DNA from: an uncultured Acetatifactor sp. | Lineage (GTDB): Bacteria > Bacillota > Clostridia > Lachnospirales > Lachnospiraceae | Length of the DNA: 64,000 nt | Direction of reading: 5' to 3' | NCBI GenBank assembly: GCA_910584375.1 | Contig: CAJUAH010000019.1 | Span: 17,181-81,180, forward strand | Part shown: positions 32,562 to 40,700 of the stretch, piece by piece | Position numbering within the stretch: position 1 is the first letter of the stretch | Layout of the letters: every line of letters starts with the position of its first letter | Program-made: the position numbers and the translations under genes | Notes under the pieces: generated by a model | The model's database searches: none | Told to the model about the DNA's origin: nothing | The model's input: only the letters and a program-made list of their open reading frames with translations

Positions 32562-33854
32562 TCACTCCTCAAAGCGGACTCTGATGCTGTTGGCGTGAGC
32601 GGTCAGTCCTTCGCTCTCGGCAAATCTCTCTATATCCTGGTGTACGGCCTGTAACGCCTCCCGGGAATAAGAGATAATACTGGTTTTCTTAATAAAGTCA
32701 TCTACATTTACTGGCGAAAAGAACTTGGCCGTACCGTTGGTGGGCAGGATGTGGTTGGGACCCGCATAATAGTCTCCCAGCGGTTCCGAACTGTATTCGC
32801 CCAGAAAGATAGCCCCTGCGTTTTGAATCCTGGTCATCGTGTCAAAAGGATTCCCGGTCAATATCTCCAGATGTTCGGAGGCGATGTCATTGGCAGCCTC
32901 TATGGCGGAGTCCATAGTATCCGCCAGCAGGATATATCCGTAATTGTCCAGAGATTTTTCCATGATCTCCCTGCGGGATAACTGTTCCAAAAACAAGTCG
33001 ACCTCTTTGGACACCCGCTGGGCCAGTTCTCTGGAAGTGGTGATCAGGATGGCGCTGGCCAGCTCGTCATGCTCCGCCTGGCTTAACAGGTCCGCCGCCA
33101 CATACCGGGGATTGGCCGTTTCGTCCGCCAGCACCAGGATCTCGCTGGGCCCGGCGATGGAATCGATGCTCACATGTCCGTACACCGCCTTCTTTGCCAG
33201 GGCTACGAAGATATTGCCGGGGCCTGTGATCTTATCCACCTTGGGAACGGACTCCGTACCGTAGGCCATGGCGGCGATGGCCTGGGCTCCGCCGACCTTG
33301 TAGATGGTCTTCACCCCCGCGATATCCGCTGCCACCAGCGTTCCGGGATTGACCTTGCCGTCCGCTCCGGGCGGGGTGGTCATAAGGATATCTTTTACTC
33401 CTGCCACCGTGGCGGGCACCACATTCATCAGTACGCTGGAGGGATAGGCTGCCTTGCCCCCCGGCACATACACTCCCACCCGTCCGATGGGGGTGATGCG
33501 CATTCCCAGTATGACGCCGTCCTCCCTGGCATCAAACCAGCTATTGCGCAGTTGCTTTTCATGAAAGGCCCGGATATTGGCCGCGGACCTTCTGATCACT
33601 TCCACCAGCTCCGGGTCCATCCGGGCATAAGCCTCCCGGATCTCCTCCGCTGTCACCCGGATGTTTTCCGGGGTCAGCGCATATTTGTCATATTGCAGCG
33701 TATACGCAAACAGGGCTTTGTCCCCCTCTGTCTTTACAGCCGTTAAGATTTCATTGACCTTTTCCTCATATCCTGAATAATTGTTGGGACTTCTCTTTAA
33801 CAGATCATTCAGCACGTTTTTCCGAGTGCTGTCCGTCAATTCTACGATTCTCAT
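32562..33854 (-). CDS. hisD: Histidinol dehydrogenase
   Basis: A 430-residue NAD- and zinc-dependent enzyme that makes histidine from histidinol in two oxidations. The signature around PGGKAAYPSSVLMN and IDSIAGPSEILVLADE, and the zinc histidines in LLSQAEHDE, are intact. ATG 33854 follows GGAGAAGACC; the frame opens six codons earlier. The gene lies between hisG and hisB. Confidence 0.97.
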   Translation of the reverse strand: MRIVELTDSTRKNVLNDLLKRSPNNYSGYEEKVNEILTAVKTEGDKALFAYTLQYDKYALTPENIRVTAEEIREAYARMDPELVEVIRRSAANIRAFHEKQLRNSWFDAREDGVILGMRITPIGRVGVYVPGGKAAYPSSVLMNVVPATVAGVKDILMTTPPGADGKVNPGTLVAADIAGVKTIYKVGGAQAIAAMAYGTESVPKVDKITGPGNIFVALAKKAVYGHVSIDSIAGPSEILVLADETANPRYVAADLLSQAEHDELASAILITTSRELAQRVSKEVDLFLEQLSRREIMEKSLDNYGYILLADTMDSAIEAANDIASEHLEILTGNPFDTMTRIQNAGAIFLGEYSSEPLGDYYAGPNHILPTNGTAKFFSPVNVDDFIKKTSIISYSREALQAVHQDIERFAESEGLTAHANSIRVRFEE

Positions 33855-33944
33855 GGTCTTCTCCTTTTTCATATGGTCAAGTTCTGCGGTTAACGTTTTG
33901 CCCCAATGAGGGGTATGAAAATAATGCGCAATCCTGTATAGTGT

Positions 33945-34598
33945 TTATGATGAGGATAGATGGCTGCGCATCCTGTAGATCAGGTCCTTGATACGCTCCG
34001 TCTCCATCTGCATACTCACCGGATTGACGATCATCCGGGCCGACAGGGGGCAGATCTCCTCCAGCACGTCCAGACCGTTTTCCCGCAACGTGCCGCCGGT
34101 CTCCACGATATCCACGATCACGTCCGACAGTTCCACCAGAGGGCCAAGCTCCACGGAACCGTTCAGCTTGATGATGTCCACGGTCTGATGTTTTTTATTG
34201 TAAAAATACTCCCTGGCAATGTTGGGATATTTGCTGGCCACACGGATTCTCTCGTGATGCAGGAGCAGTTCTTCCGCCTCCTGGGGACCGCAGACACACA
34301 TGCGGCATTTTCCGAACCCCAGATCCAGCACTTCATATACATTGCGGTTCTCCTCCAGTACGGTGTCCCGTCCCACCACGCCGATATCTGCTGCGCCGTA
34401 TTCCACATAGGTGGGGACATCCGGTCCTTTTGCCAGAAAAAAACGCAGTTTCAGTTCTTCGTTTACAAAGATCAGTTTCCGGGAACTCTTGTCCTTCATC
34501 TCCTCGCAGGTGATGCCAATCTGCTCCAGCAGCTCCATGGTCTTGCTGGCCAGGCGGCCCTTGCCCAGCGCAAATGTCAAATATCTCTCTTCACTCAT
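33945..34598 (-). CDS. hisG: ATP phosphoribosyltransferase, short form
   Basis: A 217-residue HisG of the short class that lacks the C-terminal regulatory domain and needs HisZ. It starts the histidine pathway by joining ATP and PRPP. ALGKGRLASKT near the start and the PRPP loop DIVETGGTLRENGL (about 160-173) are clear. hisZ lies 17 bases upstream, so the two subunits are made together. Confidence 0.97.
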   Translation of the reverse strand: MSEERYLTFALGKGRLASKTMELLEQIGITCEEMKDKSSRKLIFVNEELKLRFFLAKGPDVPTYVEYGAADIGVVGRDTVLEENRNVYEVLDLGFGKCRMCVCGPQEAEELLLHHERIRVASKYPNIAREYFYNKKHQTVDIIKLNGSVELGPLVELSDVIVDIVETGGTLRENGLDVLEEICPLSARMIVNPVSMQMETERIKDLIYRMRSHLSSS

Positions 34599-34615
34599 AA
34601 TATGTTGTATTCTCC

Positions 34616-35728
34616 CTAACCTTTTCGTATCAGCAACGTGGGAATGCCCTGTCTGCGGCTCTCCCTGGCCTCCCGGAGTTTTTCGGCGTAGTCCTCCTCC
34701 GTGTAGGTCAGCACCTTCTTTTCCATGCCCTGGGGCAGCGGAACCTTCTGATATTGCACCGCCTCCAGCACATCGTCCGTCACCATGGCAAAACCGATGG
34801 CGGGAGCGTCCTTTCCGAACTGTTTCAGCAGCGTATCGTAGCGCCCGCCCTTGACGATGGGCGCGCCCACCCCATAGGTGAAAGCCTTGAAAATGATCCC
34901 TGTGTAATAGTGGTATTTGCTGAGCATGCCCAGGTCAAAGGACACATACTCTTCCACTCCGTAGAGTTTCAATATTTCATATATGGACTCCAGGCGTTTA
35001 ATCGCGGTCAGGGAACGGCTGTTATGTACGGATTCTCTGGCGGCCTTCAGGGAGTCGATGGAGCCGAACAGATCCGCCGCTTTCAGCAATGTGCTGTGGT
35101 AGGGTTCGGGGACTTCCCGCTGCTGCAGCAGTTCTTCCGCCGCAAAATAGTTCTTGCCGGAAATATATTCCCGCAGTTGTTCCTCCGTCTCCGTATCCAG
35201 CCCGGCCTCCTGGCATATGCCCTTAAAATATTCCACCTGGCCCACGCTGATCTGGAAACGCGCAAGCCCTGTGTTTTTCAGCGCCTCGATGACCAGGCTG
35301 ATCATCTCCGCGTCCGCCTGCACGCTTCCGTCCCCTATAAGCTCCGCTCCGATCTGGGTGACTTCCTTGAGTTTGCCCTGTAGATTGGAGGTATTGGTAA
35401 AGGTATTGCCCAGATAGCAGAACCGTATGGGCTCCTTTGCCTCCATAAAGTACTTGGCGGCGCAGCGGGCGATGGACGGTGTGAAATCAGGCCGCAGTAC
35501 CAGCGTGTTTCCCTCCTTGTCAAAGAACTTATAGAGTTCCTTGGAGGGGGTGGTGCCGATTTCCCGGGAAAACACGTCAAAATATTCAAACGTGGGCGTC
35601 TGGATATCCTCGTAGCCGTACCCGGTGATGACGTCGTGGAGCCTGCCCTCCACGTATAACTTGCCATTGTATTCTTTTCCGTAAATGTCCCGCACCCCCT
35701 CGGGGGTGTGCAGCAGTCTTTTGCTCAT
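34616..35728 (-). CDS. hisZ: ATP phosphoribosyltransferase regulatory subunit HisZ
   Basis: A 370-residue class-II aminoacyl-tRNA-synthetase-like protein that forms the HisG-HisZ complex and gives histidine feedback control. It has RPDFTPSIAR (motif 2-like) and GGRYDTLLKQFG (motif 3-like) but no tRNA anticodon-binding domain, which separates it from HisS. It is the first gene of the his operon, with a promoter about 110 bases upstream. Confidence 0.93.
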   Translation of the reverse strand: MSKRLLHTPEGVRDIYGKEYNGKLYVEGRLHDVITGYGYEDIQTPTFEYFDVFSREIGTTPSKELYKFFDKEGNTLVLRPDFTPSIARCAAKYFMEAKEPIRFCYLGNTFTNTSNLQGKLKEVTQIGAELIGDGSVQADAEMISLVIEALKNTGLARFQISVGQVEYFKGICQEAGLDTETEEQLREYISGKNYFAAEELLQQREVPEPYHSTLLKAADLFGSIDSLKAARESVHNSRSLTAIKRLESIYEILKLYGVEEYVSFDLGMLSKYHYYTGIIFKAFTYGVGAPIVKGGRYDTLLKQFGKDAPAIGFAMVTDDVLEAVQYQKVPLPQGMEKKVLTYTEEDYAEKLREARESRRQGIPTLLIRKG

Positions 35729-35839
35729 AGAAGTTTTGGCCTTTCCTTTTATATTGGTGTTGCTAGAGAAATTGTCCGGTTTTGCTTTAGCGCTTTACAG
35801 TGCTAATTGGGTAGCACGTGAAAGAGAATAACTTCTTGT

Positions 35840-35868
35840 AGTATACATAAATATGGCAGGTCTGTCAA
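35840..35868 (-). promoter_or_regulatory. his operon promoter
   Basis: On the minus strand, a perfect TTGACA (35863-35868), 17 bases, TATACT (35840-35845). The leader to hisZ is about 105 bases and contains a GTGCTA/TAGCAC hairpin, but no T-box AGGGTGGNACCGCG sequence and no terminator. Confidence 0.75.
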
Positions 35869-35879
35869 GCCCCAAGTTT

Positions 35880-36425
35880 TTAAGTATCCTGTTCCTCCCG
35901 CTGCTCCAGATCCAGTTGCAGGATATCCAGATAGGGGACAAGTATGCCGTGTTTTTTGGGCAGGAAAAAACGGGGGTCCAGTTCTTCGTAGCGAAAGCTT
36001 TTGCGGCCGCCCTCCCTGGCTCGATTCCAGAAACGCCGCATATGTGAAAAGGGCAGATAGTAGAGCTGATCTCTGTGGGTATAAAAGATCAGGAAAAAGG
36101 CTATGCCTTTCTGTCTCTCAAAGCGCTCCATAAACAGTACCTGATGCTCGTGGATATTTTGCAGGGAAAAGGTGTCCACGGCACATTCCTTGGCGTCAAA
36201 GCATACCGGAATGCCCTGGACGGCGCCGATATAATCTACAGTACTTTTCTGCTCAAAATAAGCCAGCGTGATATGTCTGGTCTGTTGGTCCATTTTGATG
36301 GGCGTGATGGGGGTGGGAATCTTCTGGATCAGCGCCAGTCCTCCTTCCGCATACCGTTCGTTGGTGCGGTTTATCATATCCTCCAGCGTGGAGCCGCGCA
36401 GCCCCCGGGAATTCCATGTTGCCAT
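35880..36425 (-). CDS. recU: Holliday junction resolvase RecU
   Basis: A 181-residue RecU, the Firmicute junction-resolving endonuclease. The start NSRGLRGSTLEDMIN matches the N-terminal GxxLE region. The nuclease core is visible as STVDYIGAVQGIPVCFDAKE (Asp, then Asp-x-Lys-Glu). The stalk segment and C-terminal strand are present. It lies alone between a metallophosphoesterase gene and the his promoter. Confidence 0.93.
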   Translation of the reverse strand: MATWNSRGLRGSTLEDMINRTNERYAEGGLALIQKIPTPITPIKMDQQTRHITLAYFEQKSTVDYIGAVQGIPVCFDAKECAVDTFSLQNIHEHQVLFMERFERQKGIAFFLIFYTHRDQLYYLPFSHMRRFWNRAREGGRKSFRYEELDPRFFLPKKHGILVPYLDILQLDLEQREEQDT

Positions 36426-36447
36426 ATACTGCCTCTTTTCCGGTTAT

Positions 36448-37137
36448 TCATAACCGCCTGATCATACCTCTCTCCTGGACCAGACGATCCTCTTCCCCTT
36501 TATCATAGGGTACCTGTCTCTGTATGACCGCTATTTTTTCCTCATCATATTCAATGACGGTATAGTTACTCAGGCTGTTTGTCTTTCTCTGCCCTACGGA
36601 AGCGCAGTTTATAAGCAGTTTATCTCCCAGCGGAATAACATGGGGTTCGTGGTAATGTCCGTAAACGATCACGTTTTCTTCCAGAGAGCCATAGGTTTCC
36701 TGCAGAATATCCAGAGATCTGTCCGAGCCGCAGGTGTAGGATTCCATATCGTTAAGCGCCGCATGAAAACCGATCAGAGAATATTTATCGTTTAATGTCA
36801 GTCTTATTTCCGTGGGAAGGCTGGTTACATATTCATAATACTCTTTTTTCAGATTTTTGCGCAGCCAGTCATGCGTAAAGTAAATCTCCGGATAGTAATT
36901 TCCCGTATCCTTTCCGGAATTTATTATGTTCAATATCTCTTCGTGGCCTCCGCGGATCAGAGTCACATGGTTTTGGTTGCAGAGTTCTATGATATCGTCT
37001 CCTCCTGCGCCCCAGCCGAAATAGTCACCCAATCCCACAATATGTTCAACATTTTCCAGTTTACTTATCTCTCTCATTACCGCTTCAAGGCCGGTTATAT
37101 TACCGTGTACATCCGCAAATAATACAATTCCTTTCAT
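36448..37137 (-). CDS. Metallophosphoesterase, calcineurin-like
   Basis: A 229-residue phosphoesterase. Metal-binding motifs are ADVHGN (8-13), GDYFGWG (37-43) and GHYHEPHV (about 166-173). The usual GNHE motif, whose Asn binds metal and phosphate, is RGGHEE here (62-67), so Asn is replaced by Gly. It could be an active phosphodiesterase with altered specificity or a weak enzyme. The start overlaps the stop of the upstream pseudouridine synthase by four bases. Confidence 0.82.
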   Translation of the reverse strand: MKGIVLFADVHGNITGLEAVMREISKLENVEHIVGLGDYFGWGAGGDDIIELCNQNHVTLIRGGHEEILNIINSGKDTGNYYPEIYFTHDWLRKNLKKEYYEYVTSLPTEIRLTLNDKYSLIGFHAALNDMESYTCGSDRSLDILQETYGSLEENVIVYGHYHEPHVIPLGDKLLINCASVGQRKTNSLSNYTVIEYDEEKIAVIQRQVPYDKGEEDRLVQERGMIRRL

Positions 37138-38285
37138 TTGTGTTCTCCTCCTTTATCATATGGTATAAACGGCTTAAGTTCTGCCAGGATCGACGTAAAA
37201 CAGGCGGGCAGCGGCGCCTGTACATTTGTGCCGCCAAGGGCCGTCAATGGTCCGTCGAGAACAGGAAATTCCAGTCTGCAGGCCTGCAGCAACTGCCATT
37301 GCAGATCAAAGCGCTGTTTGAAAACTCCGTTCACCTGTGCCTTGCCATATTTACAGTCACCCACCAACGGGTGTCCCGCAGATGCCAGATGGGCCCGTAT
37401 CTGATGGGTCTTCCCGGTGATCAGTTCCACCTCCAGTTCTGTAAAATACAGGGGTTTTTGAGGCAAATCCGTGGATAAAGAACCGTACCGTAACGGACGG
37501 CAGACGGTGTGAATATAGTCTCCGGGTCCCTGTCCGGTGACACGGACCCGGTTTGTCCGCGAATCCTTTTGCAGATAGCCCTGTAACGTAAGTCCCGCAT
37601 TGTCCGCGTCCGCTCTGAGTATCCCCACACATATTGTTCTGTAGAATTTGCGCACCCCCCGGCGGCGTATCAACTCGCTCAAAGCCTGGCTGCCTGGCAG
37701 AGACTTCCCGCAAAGTACCAGTCCGCTGGTATTGCGGTCCAGCCGATTGCAGACTGAGGGTTTGAACAGCCGCAGTTCCTGGCTGTTTATGGCTCCGGTA
37801 TCCAGCAGATAACCGATCATCCATTCGTTGAGGCTCAGATCTCCCGGCTTTGCCTGTTGGGTCAATATTCCGGCAGGCTTGTCCAAAATCAGCACATGAT
37901 CGTCCTCATAAAGCACGGGGATGTCCTGCAGTTGTTTATATGCCAGCCGATAGATCTCATCCCTGTCCTGGCCACTTGCGCGAACAGGCTGTATCTGGGA
38001 CTGTATCTGTCCCCCCGGGCCACTGGCACAGGCAGGTTCTATCCGTTCATCCGATCCGGGCACATATCCGCCGAATTTCAGGATCGTCTCGTCTGCCAGC
38101 CAGAAAGTCACCCGGTCATTCTGTTTCAGGATTTCTCTGCCTTCCGCTTTTTTGTCATTCAACGTTATATTCTTTTTGCGGAGCATTTTATAAAAAAATC
38201 CGGCTGGCGCTTCGGGCAGATATTTTCCCAGAAATTTATCCAGCCGCTGCCCGGCCTGATTGGTTTCGATCTTCAGGATTACCAT
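37134..38285 (-). CDS. RluA-family pseudouridine synthase
   Basis: A 383-residue synthase with an N-terminal S4 domain (about 10-70) and a catalytic domain with CNRLDRNTSGLVL (nucleophile Asp near residue 205) and GKTHQIRAHLA. It is longer than RluD because of an insert between S4 and catalytic domains (about 85-125, Gln/Gly-rich). The rRNA or tRNA target is unknown. ATG 38285 has AAGGAGGCCAGGG before it; the earlier open frame is unsupported. Confidence 0.88.
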   Translation of the reverse strand: MVILKIETNQAGQRLDKFLGKYLPEAPAGFFYKMLRKKNITLNDKKAEGREILKQNDRVTFWLADETILKFGGYVPGSDERIEPACASGPGGQIQSQIQPVRASGQDRDEIYRLAYKQLQDIPVLYEDDHVLILDKPAGILTQQAKPGDLSLNEWMIGYLLDTGAINSQELRLFKPSVCNRLDRNTSGLVLCGKSLPGSQALSELIRRRGVRKFYRTICVGILRADADNAGLTLQGYLQKDSRTNRVRVTGQGPGDYIHTVCRPLRYGSLSTDLPQKPLYFTELEVELITGKTHQIRAHLASAGHPLVGDCKYGKAQVNGVFKQRFDLQWQLLQACRLEFPVLDGPLTALGGTNVQAPLPACFTSILAELKPFIPYDKGGEHK

Positions 38286-38329
38286 CCCTGGCCTCCTTAA
38301 CCTGTAGTCTGTCTTCCATGTGGACGGCG

Positions 38330-38935
38330 TCACAACACCACTGATTTTAAGGTGCGGACAATGCTCTCCGTGTTGTCCTGCTCTGTCTCCAGCGCCTGTA
38401 GCTGAGCAAGCCGTGATTTATATTTCTCCAGATCCGTGAAAATCTTTATAGACACATTTTTGTGATTATCCGCCTTTAAAATAGGTTCCATATGCGCCTG
38501 AAATTCTTTTTCGGGGAAATCCTGTTTCTCGCTGTAACCGCAGACCGTATTTCCCTTGACCGCCAGATGCCCCACCTCAAAGGTTTTGGCATAAGACGTA
38601 AATACCATATCATACAGACAGGTAAGCTCTCCCTGGCATGGCTCGATCTGAGCAGTCGCCTCTCTGCTGAGCCCCTTGTAGCGCAGGAACATGATCATGC
38701 TTACCGCGCTCTTGCTGGCGGGCAGACAGCCCAGCACAGCCGCCACCGTCAGCAGATTCAGTTTACTCCCCGTGGCAAAGTATCCCGCCGCGAACAGGCT
38801 CAGGGAAATGCCGAAGTACAGCGCCGTCCGCAGGATTTCATAGACTTTTTGTGTGCGGATATAACCTTTGCTCCCTTTATAACTCTCCGCTGAAAACAGA
38901 CGGAAAATACTTTTGATGCCGCTCTTTTTACTCAT
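38330..38935 (-). CDS. Hypothetical membrane protein
   Basis: A 201-residue protein: a basic N-terminus, two close transmembrane helices (about 37-55 and 58-83), and a soluble C-terminal domain (about 90-201) containing VFTSYAKTFEVGHLAVKGNTV. No family was recognised. The start overlaps the upstream nucleotidyltransferase stop by four bases, and the next gene follows after 44 bases. Confidence 0.65.
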   Translation of the reverse strand: MSKKSGIKSIFRLFSAESYKGSKGYIRTQKVYEILRTALYFGISLSLFAAGYFATGSKLNLLTVAAVLGCLPASKSAVSMIMFLRYKGLSREATAQIEPCQGELTCLYDMVFTSYAKTFEVGHLAVKGNTVCGYSEKQDFPEKEFQAHMEPILKADNHKNVSIKIFTDLEKYKSRLAQLQALETEQDNTESIVRTLKSVVL

Positions 38936-39645
38936 TTGCCAATCCTTTCATCTGTTCTGTTCCTTCTCTTTGACTTCCCCATGCGGGCCAACGCATGCTG
39001 GCACCATCGAAACAGAGTGGAAAAAGCGCTGTCAAAATCGTACTCGCCGCCATCTTTCTGACGCAATGCAAGAGCCAGCGCCTGCCTGTCCTCCGGGTCT
39101 GTCAGCGCGTCCATCAATCCCTGTTTCGTAGACTGGAAGTCGCCGGTGTCTATATAATGCATATTCTGTAAAATAAAGAACGCCGATTTACAGGTATATG
39201 GAAATGCGGAGATATTGCGCTCCCGCTCTGCGTGTATATAGCGATGGCAAAGCTCATGGAACAAATTTCCCAGACTCAGACGGACATAGTTTTTTTCGTC
39301 TTCCAGGGTGTATGCGGGAACATAGTTCGCCAGTTTCCCGTGATAATCTTTTGTGGTATGCAGCAGCTGGCACACCTCAAGAGGATTCCAATGCGCCATC
39401 TCTTCTCTTCCACAGATAAAACCGCAGGACAGCTCAAAATTGCCCACCCGGATCAGACATTCCCGATAGCTCTGTAAATCTGCGGCGGACATATCCTCCA
39501 GAATGACCATGATATCAATATCGCTGTTCTCCGTGGCCTCGCCCCTTAAATAACTGCCCTGCAGGCCCAGATACAACAGTCTTTCACCAAAACAGTCACT
39601 CAATTGCGTCGATAAATCCTGTATATATTTCTCTATATCCAGCAT
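38932..39645 (-). CDS. Nucleotidyltransferase-fold protein
   Basis: A 237-residue protein with the DNA-polymerase-beta-like motif GSYLRGEATENSDIDIMV (about 30-47), G-S then D-x-D, and a helical C-terminal half rich in His and Arg. Aminoglycoside-type nucleotidyltransferases and MNT/HEPN proteins share this layout. The substrate is unknown, and no resistance phenotype should be inferred from it. It is translationally coupled to the membrane protein gene downstream. Confidence 0.75.
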   Translation of the reverse strand: MLDIEKYIQDLSTQLSDCFGERLLYLGLQGSYLRGEATENSDIDIMVILEDMSAADLQSYRECLIRVGNFELSCGFICGREEMAHWNPLEVCQLLHTTKDYHGKLANYVPAYTLEDEKNYVRLSLGNLFHELCHRYIHAERERNISAFPYTCKSAFFILQNMHYIDTGDFQSTKQGLMDALTDPEDRQALALALRQKDGGEYDFDSAFSTLFRWCQHALARMGKSKRRNRTDERIGK

Positions 39646-39766
39646 GTGTTTCCTCCCGGTGGTTTTTCTTTGTAGTTCCTCTTTTTGGGGTTCTTCTTTA
39701 TAATGGTTTCTTTTGCGGTTCTTTTGTGGTTTCTCCTTTGGTTCACTTCCTGTCGGGTAAAAAGGA

Positions 39767-40537
39767 TCAGCCTTTTAGTTTCCTGATTGCCGCCGCGATA
39801 AAGGTGTGAGGTACAACTTTACACATGACTTCAAACGCCTGTATGGGCAGGCTGCACACAGAGCGCGCCCGCTTTTGACAGGCGTCCCGCAATGCCTTGG
39901 TCACTACCCGTTCAGGCGTCACCAGCGTCAGTTTTTTGACGGACAGAGTGCTGCCGTGCCGCTCCGCGATATCAAAGAACGGCGTATCCACCGGGCCGGG
40001 ACATACGCTGGTCACATAGATTTCCCGCTCCTTAAGTTCTTCCCGCAGCGCCAGGGAAAAGCTGTTCACATAAGCCTTGGTGGCGGCGTAGACCGCAAAT
40101 CCCGGCTGGGCCACAAAGGATGCGCTGGAGGCCATCTGAATGATGCGGGCTCCCCTGCTCATATAGGGCAGACAGCAGCGGGTGACGGCGGTGAGGGCCT
40201 CGCAGTTGAGCCGCACCATACCCGTCTGTTCCTGTAGTTTCAACTCCGCCACGTCTCCGATCATACCGTACCCGGCGCTGTTTACCAGCATTCTGATATG
40301 GCAGCGCTCCTCCCGCAGCATATCTCGGAGACGGTCGATCTGGGCCGGGACGGTGATATCCATGGATAATACACGGATATTGTTGCGCATCTGCCCCGCC
40401 AGTGTTTTCAGTTTCTGCCTGTTCCTGGCGATCAGCCAGATTTCGTCTGTCTTGCGCAGATGGGCATCGATCTGTAGGGCAAACTCCATGCCGATGCCGG
40501 AAGAGGCTCCGGTGACAATTACAATATTTTTTGACAT
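39767..40537 (-). CDS. Short-chain dehydrogenase/reductase
   Basis: A 256-residue SDR. The cofactor loop TGASSGIG is at 9-16, the NSAG motif near 85, the catalytic Ser in ASSASF and the Tyr-Lys pair in VYAATKAY (about 149-156). The C-terminal 60 residues resemble those of fatty-acyl or ketoacyl reductases of the YqjQ/DltE kind. The substrate is unknown. GGAAACC lies before ATG 40537. Confidence 0.88.
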   Translation of the reverse strand: MSKNIVIVTGASSGIGMEFALQIDAHLRKTDEIWLIARNRQKLKTLAGQMRNNIRVLSMDITVPAQIDRLRDMLREERCHIRMLVNSAGYGMIGDVAELKLQEQTGMVRLNCEALTAVTRCCLPYMSRGARIIQMASSASFVAQPGFAVYAATKAYVNSFSLALREELKEREIYVTSVCPGPVDTPFFDIAERHGSTLSVKKLTLVTPERVVTKALRDACQKRARSVCSLPIQAFEVMCKVVPHTFIAAAIRKLKG

Positions 40538-40605
40538 AGCAACGGTTTCCTTTCTGTTATTACAATATAAGATTTCTGTAAATCCTTCAAATCATCCCCC
40601 GACCA

Positions 40606-40668
40606 TCATATGTCCGACGACCTTTTGAGATGAGGAACCATCAACCAATTTTCACTTATCCAAAACAT
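40606..40668 (-). CDS. Possible 20-residue ORF with strong ribosome site
   Basis: An ATG at 40668 lies behind GGAGGTATCAAT and opens 20 codons (MFWISENWLMVPHLKRSSDI). It is downstream of the YgiQ gene and 69 bases before the SDR start. It may be a leader peptide, a micro-protein or a decayed gene start; only the ribosome site supports it. Confidence 0.25.
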   Translation of the reverse strand: MFWISENWLMVPHLKRSSDI

Positions 40669-40700
40669 ATTGATACCTCCATATAGTCTACATTATTTTT

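Noticed and set aside
35729..35839. T-box or His attenuator in the hisZ leader
   Set aside because: There is no AGGGTGGNACCGCG box, no run of His codons and no terminator stem with T tract; only a short hairpin is visible.
39646..39766. Lys/Arg-rich 38-codon frame starting with GTG before the nucleotidyltransferase
   Set aside because: The DNA is low-complexity purine-rich sequence on the coding strand and the start lacks a properly spaced ribosome site.
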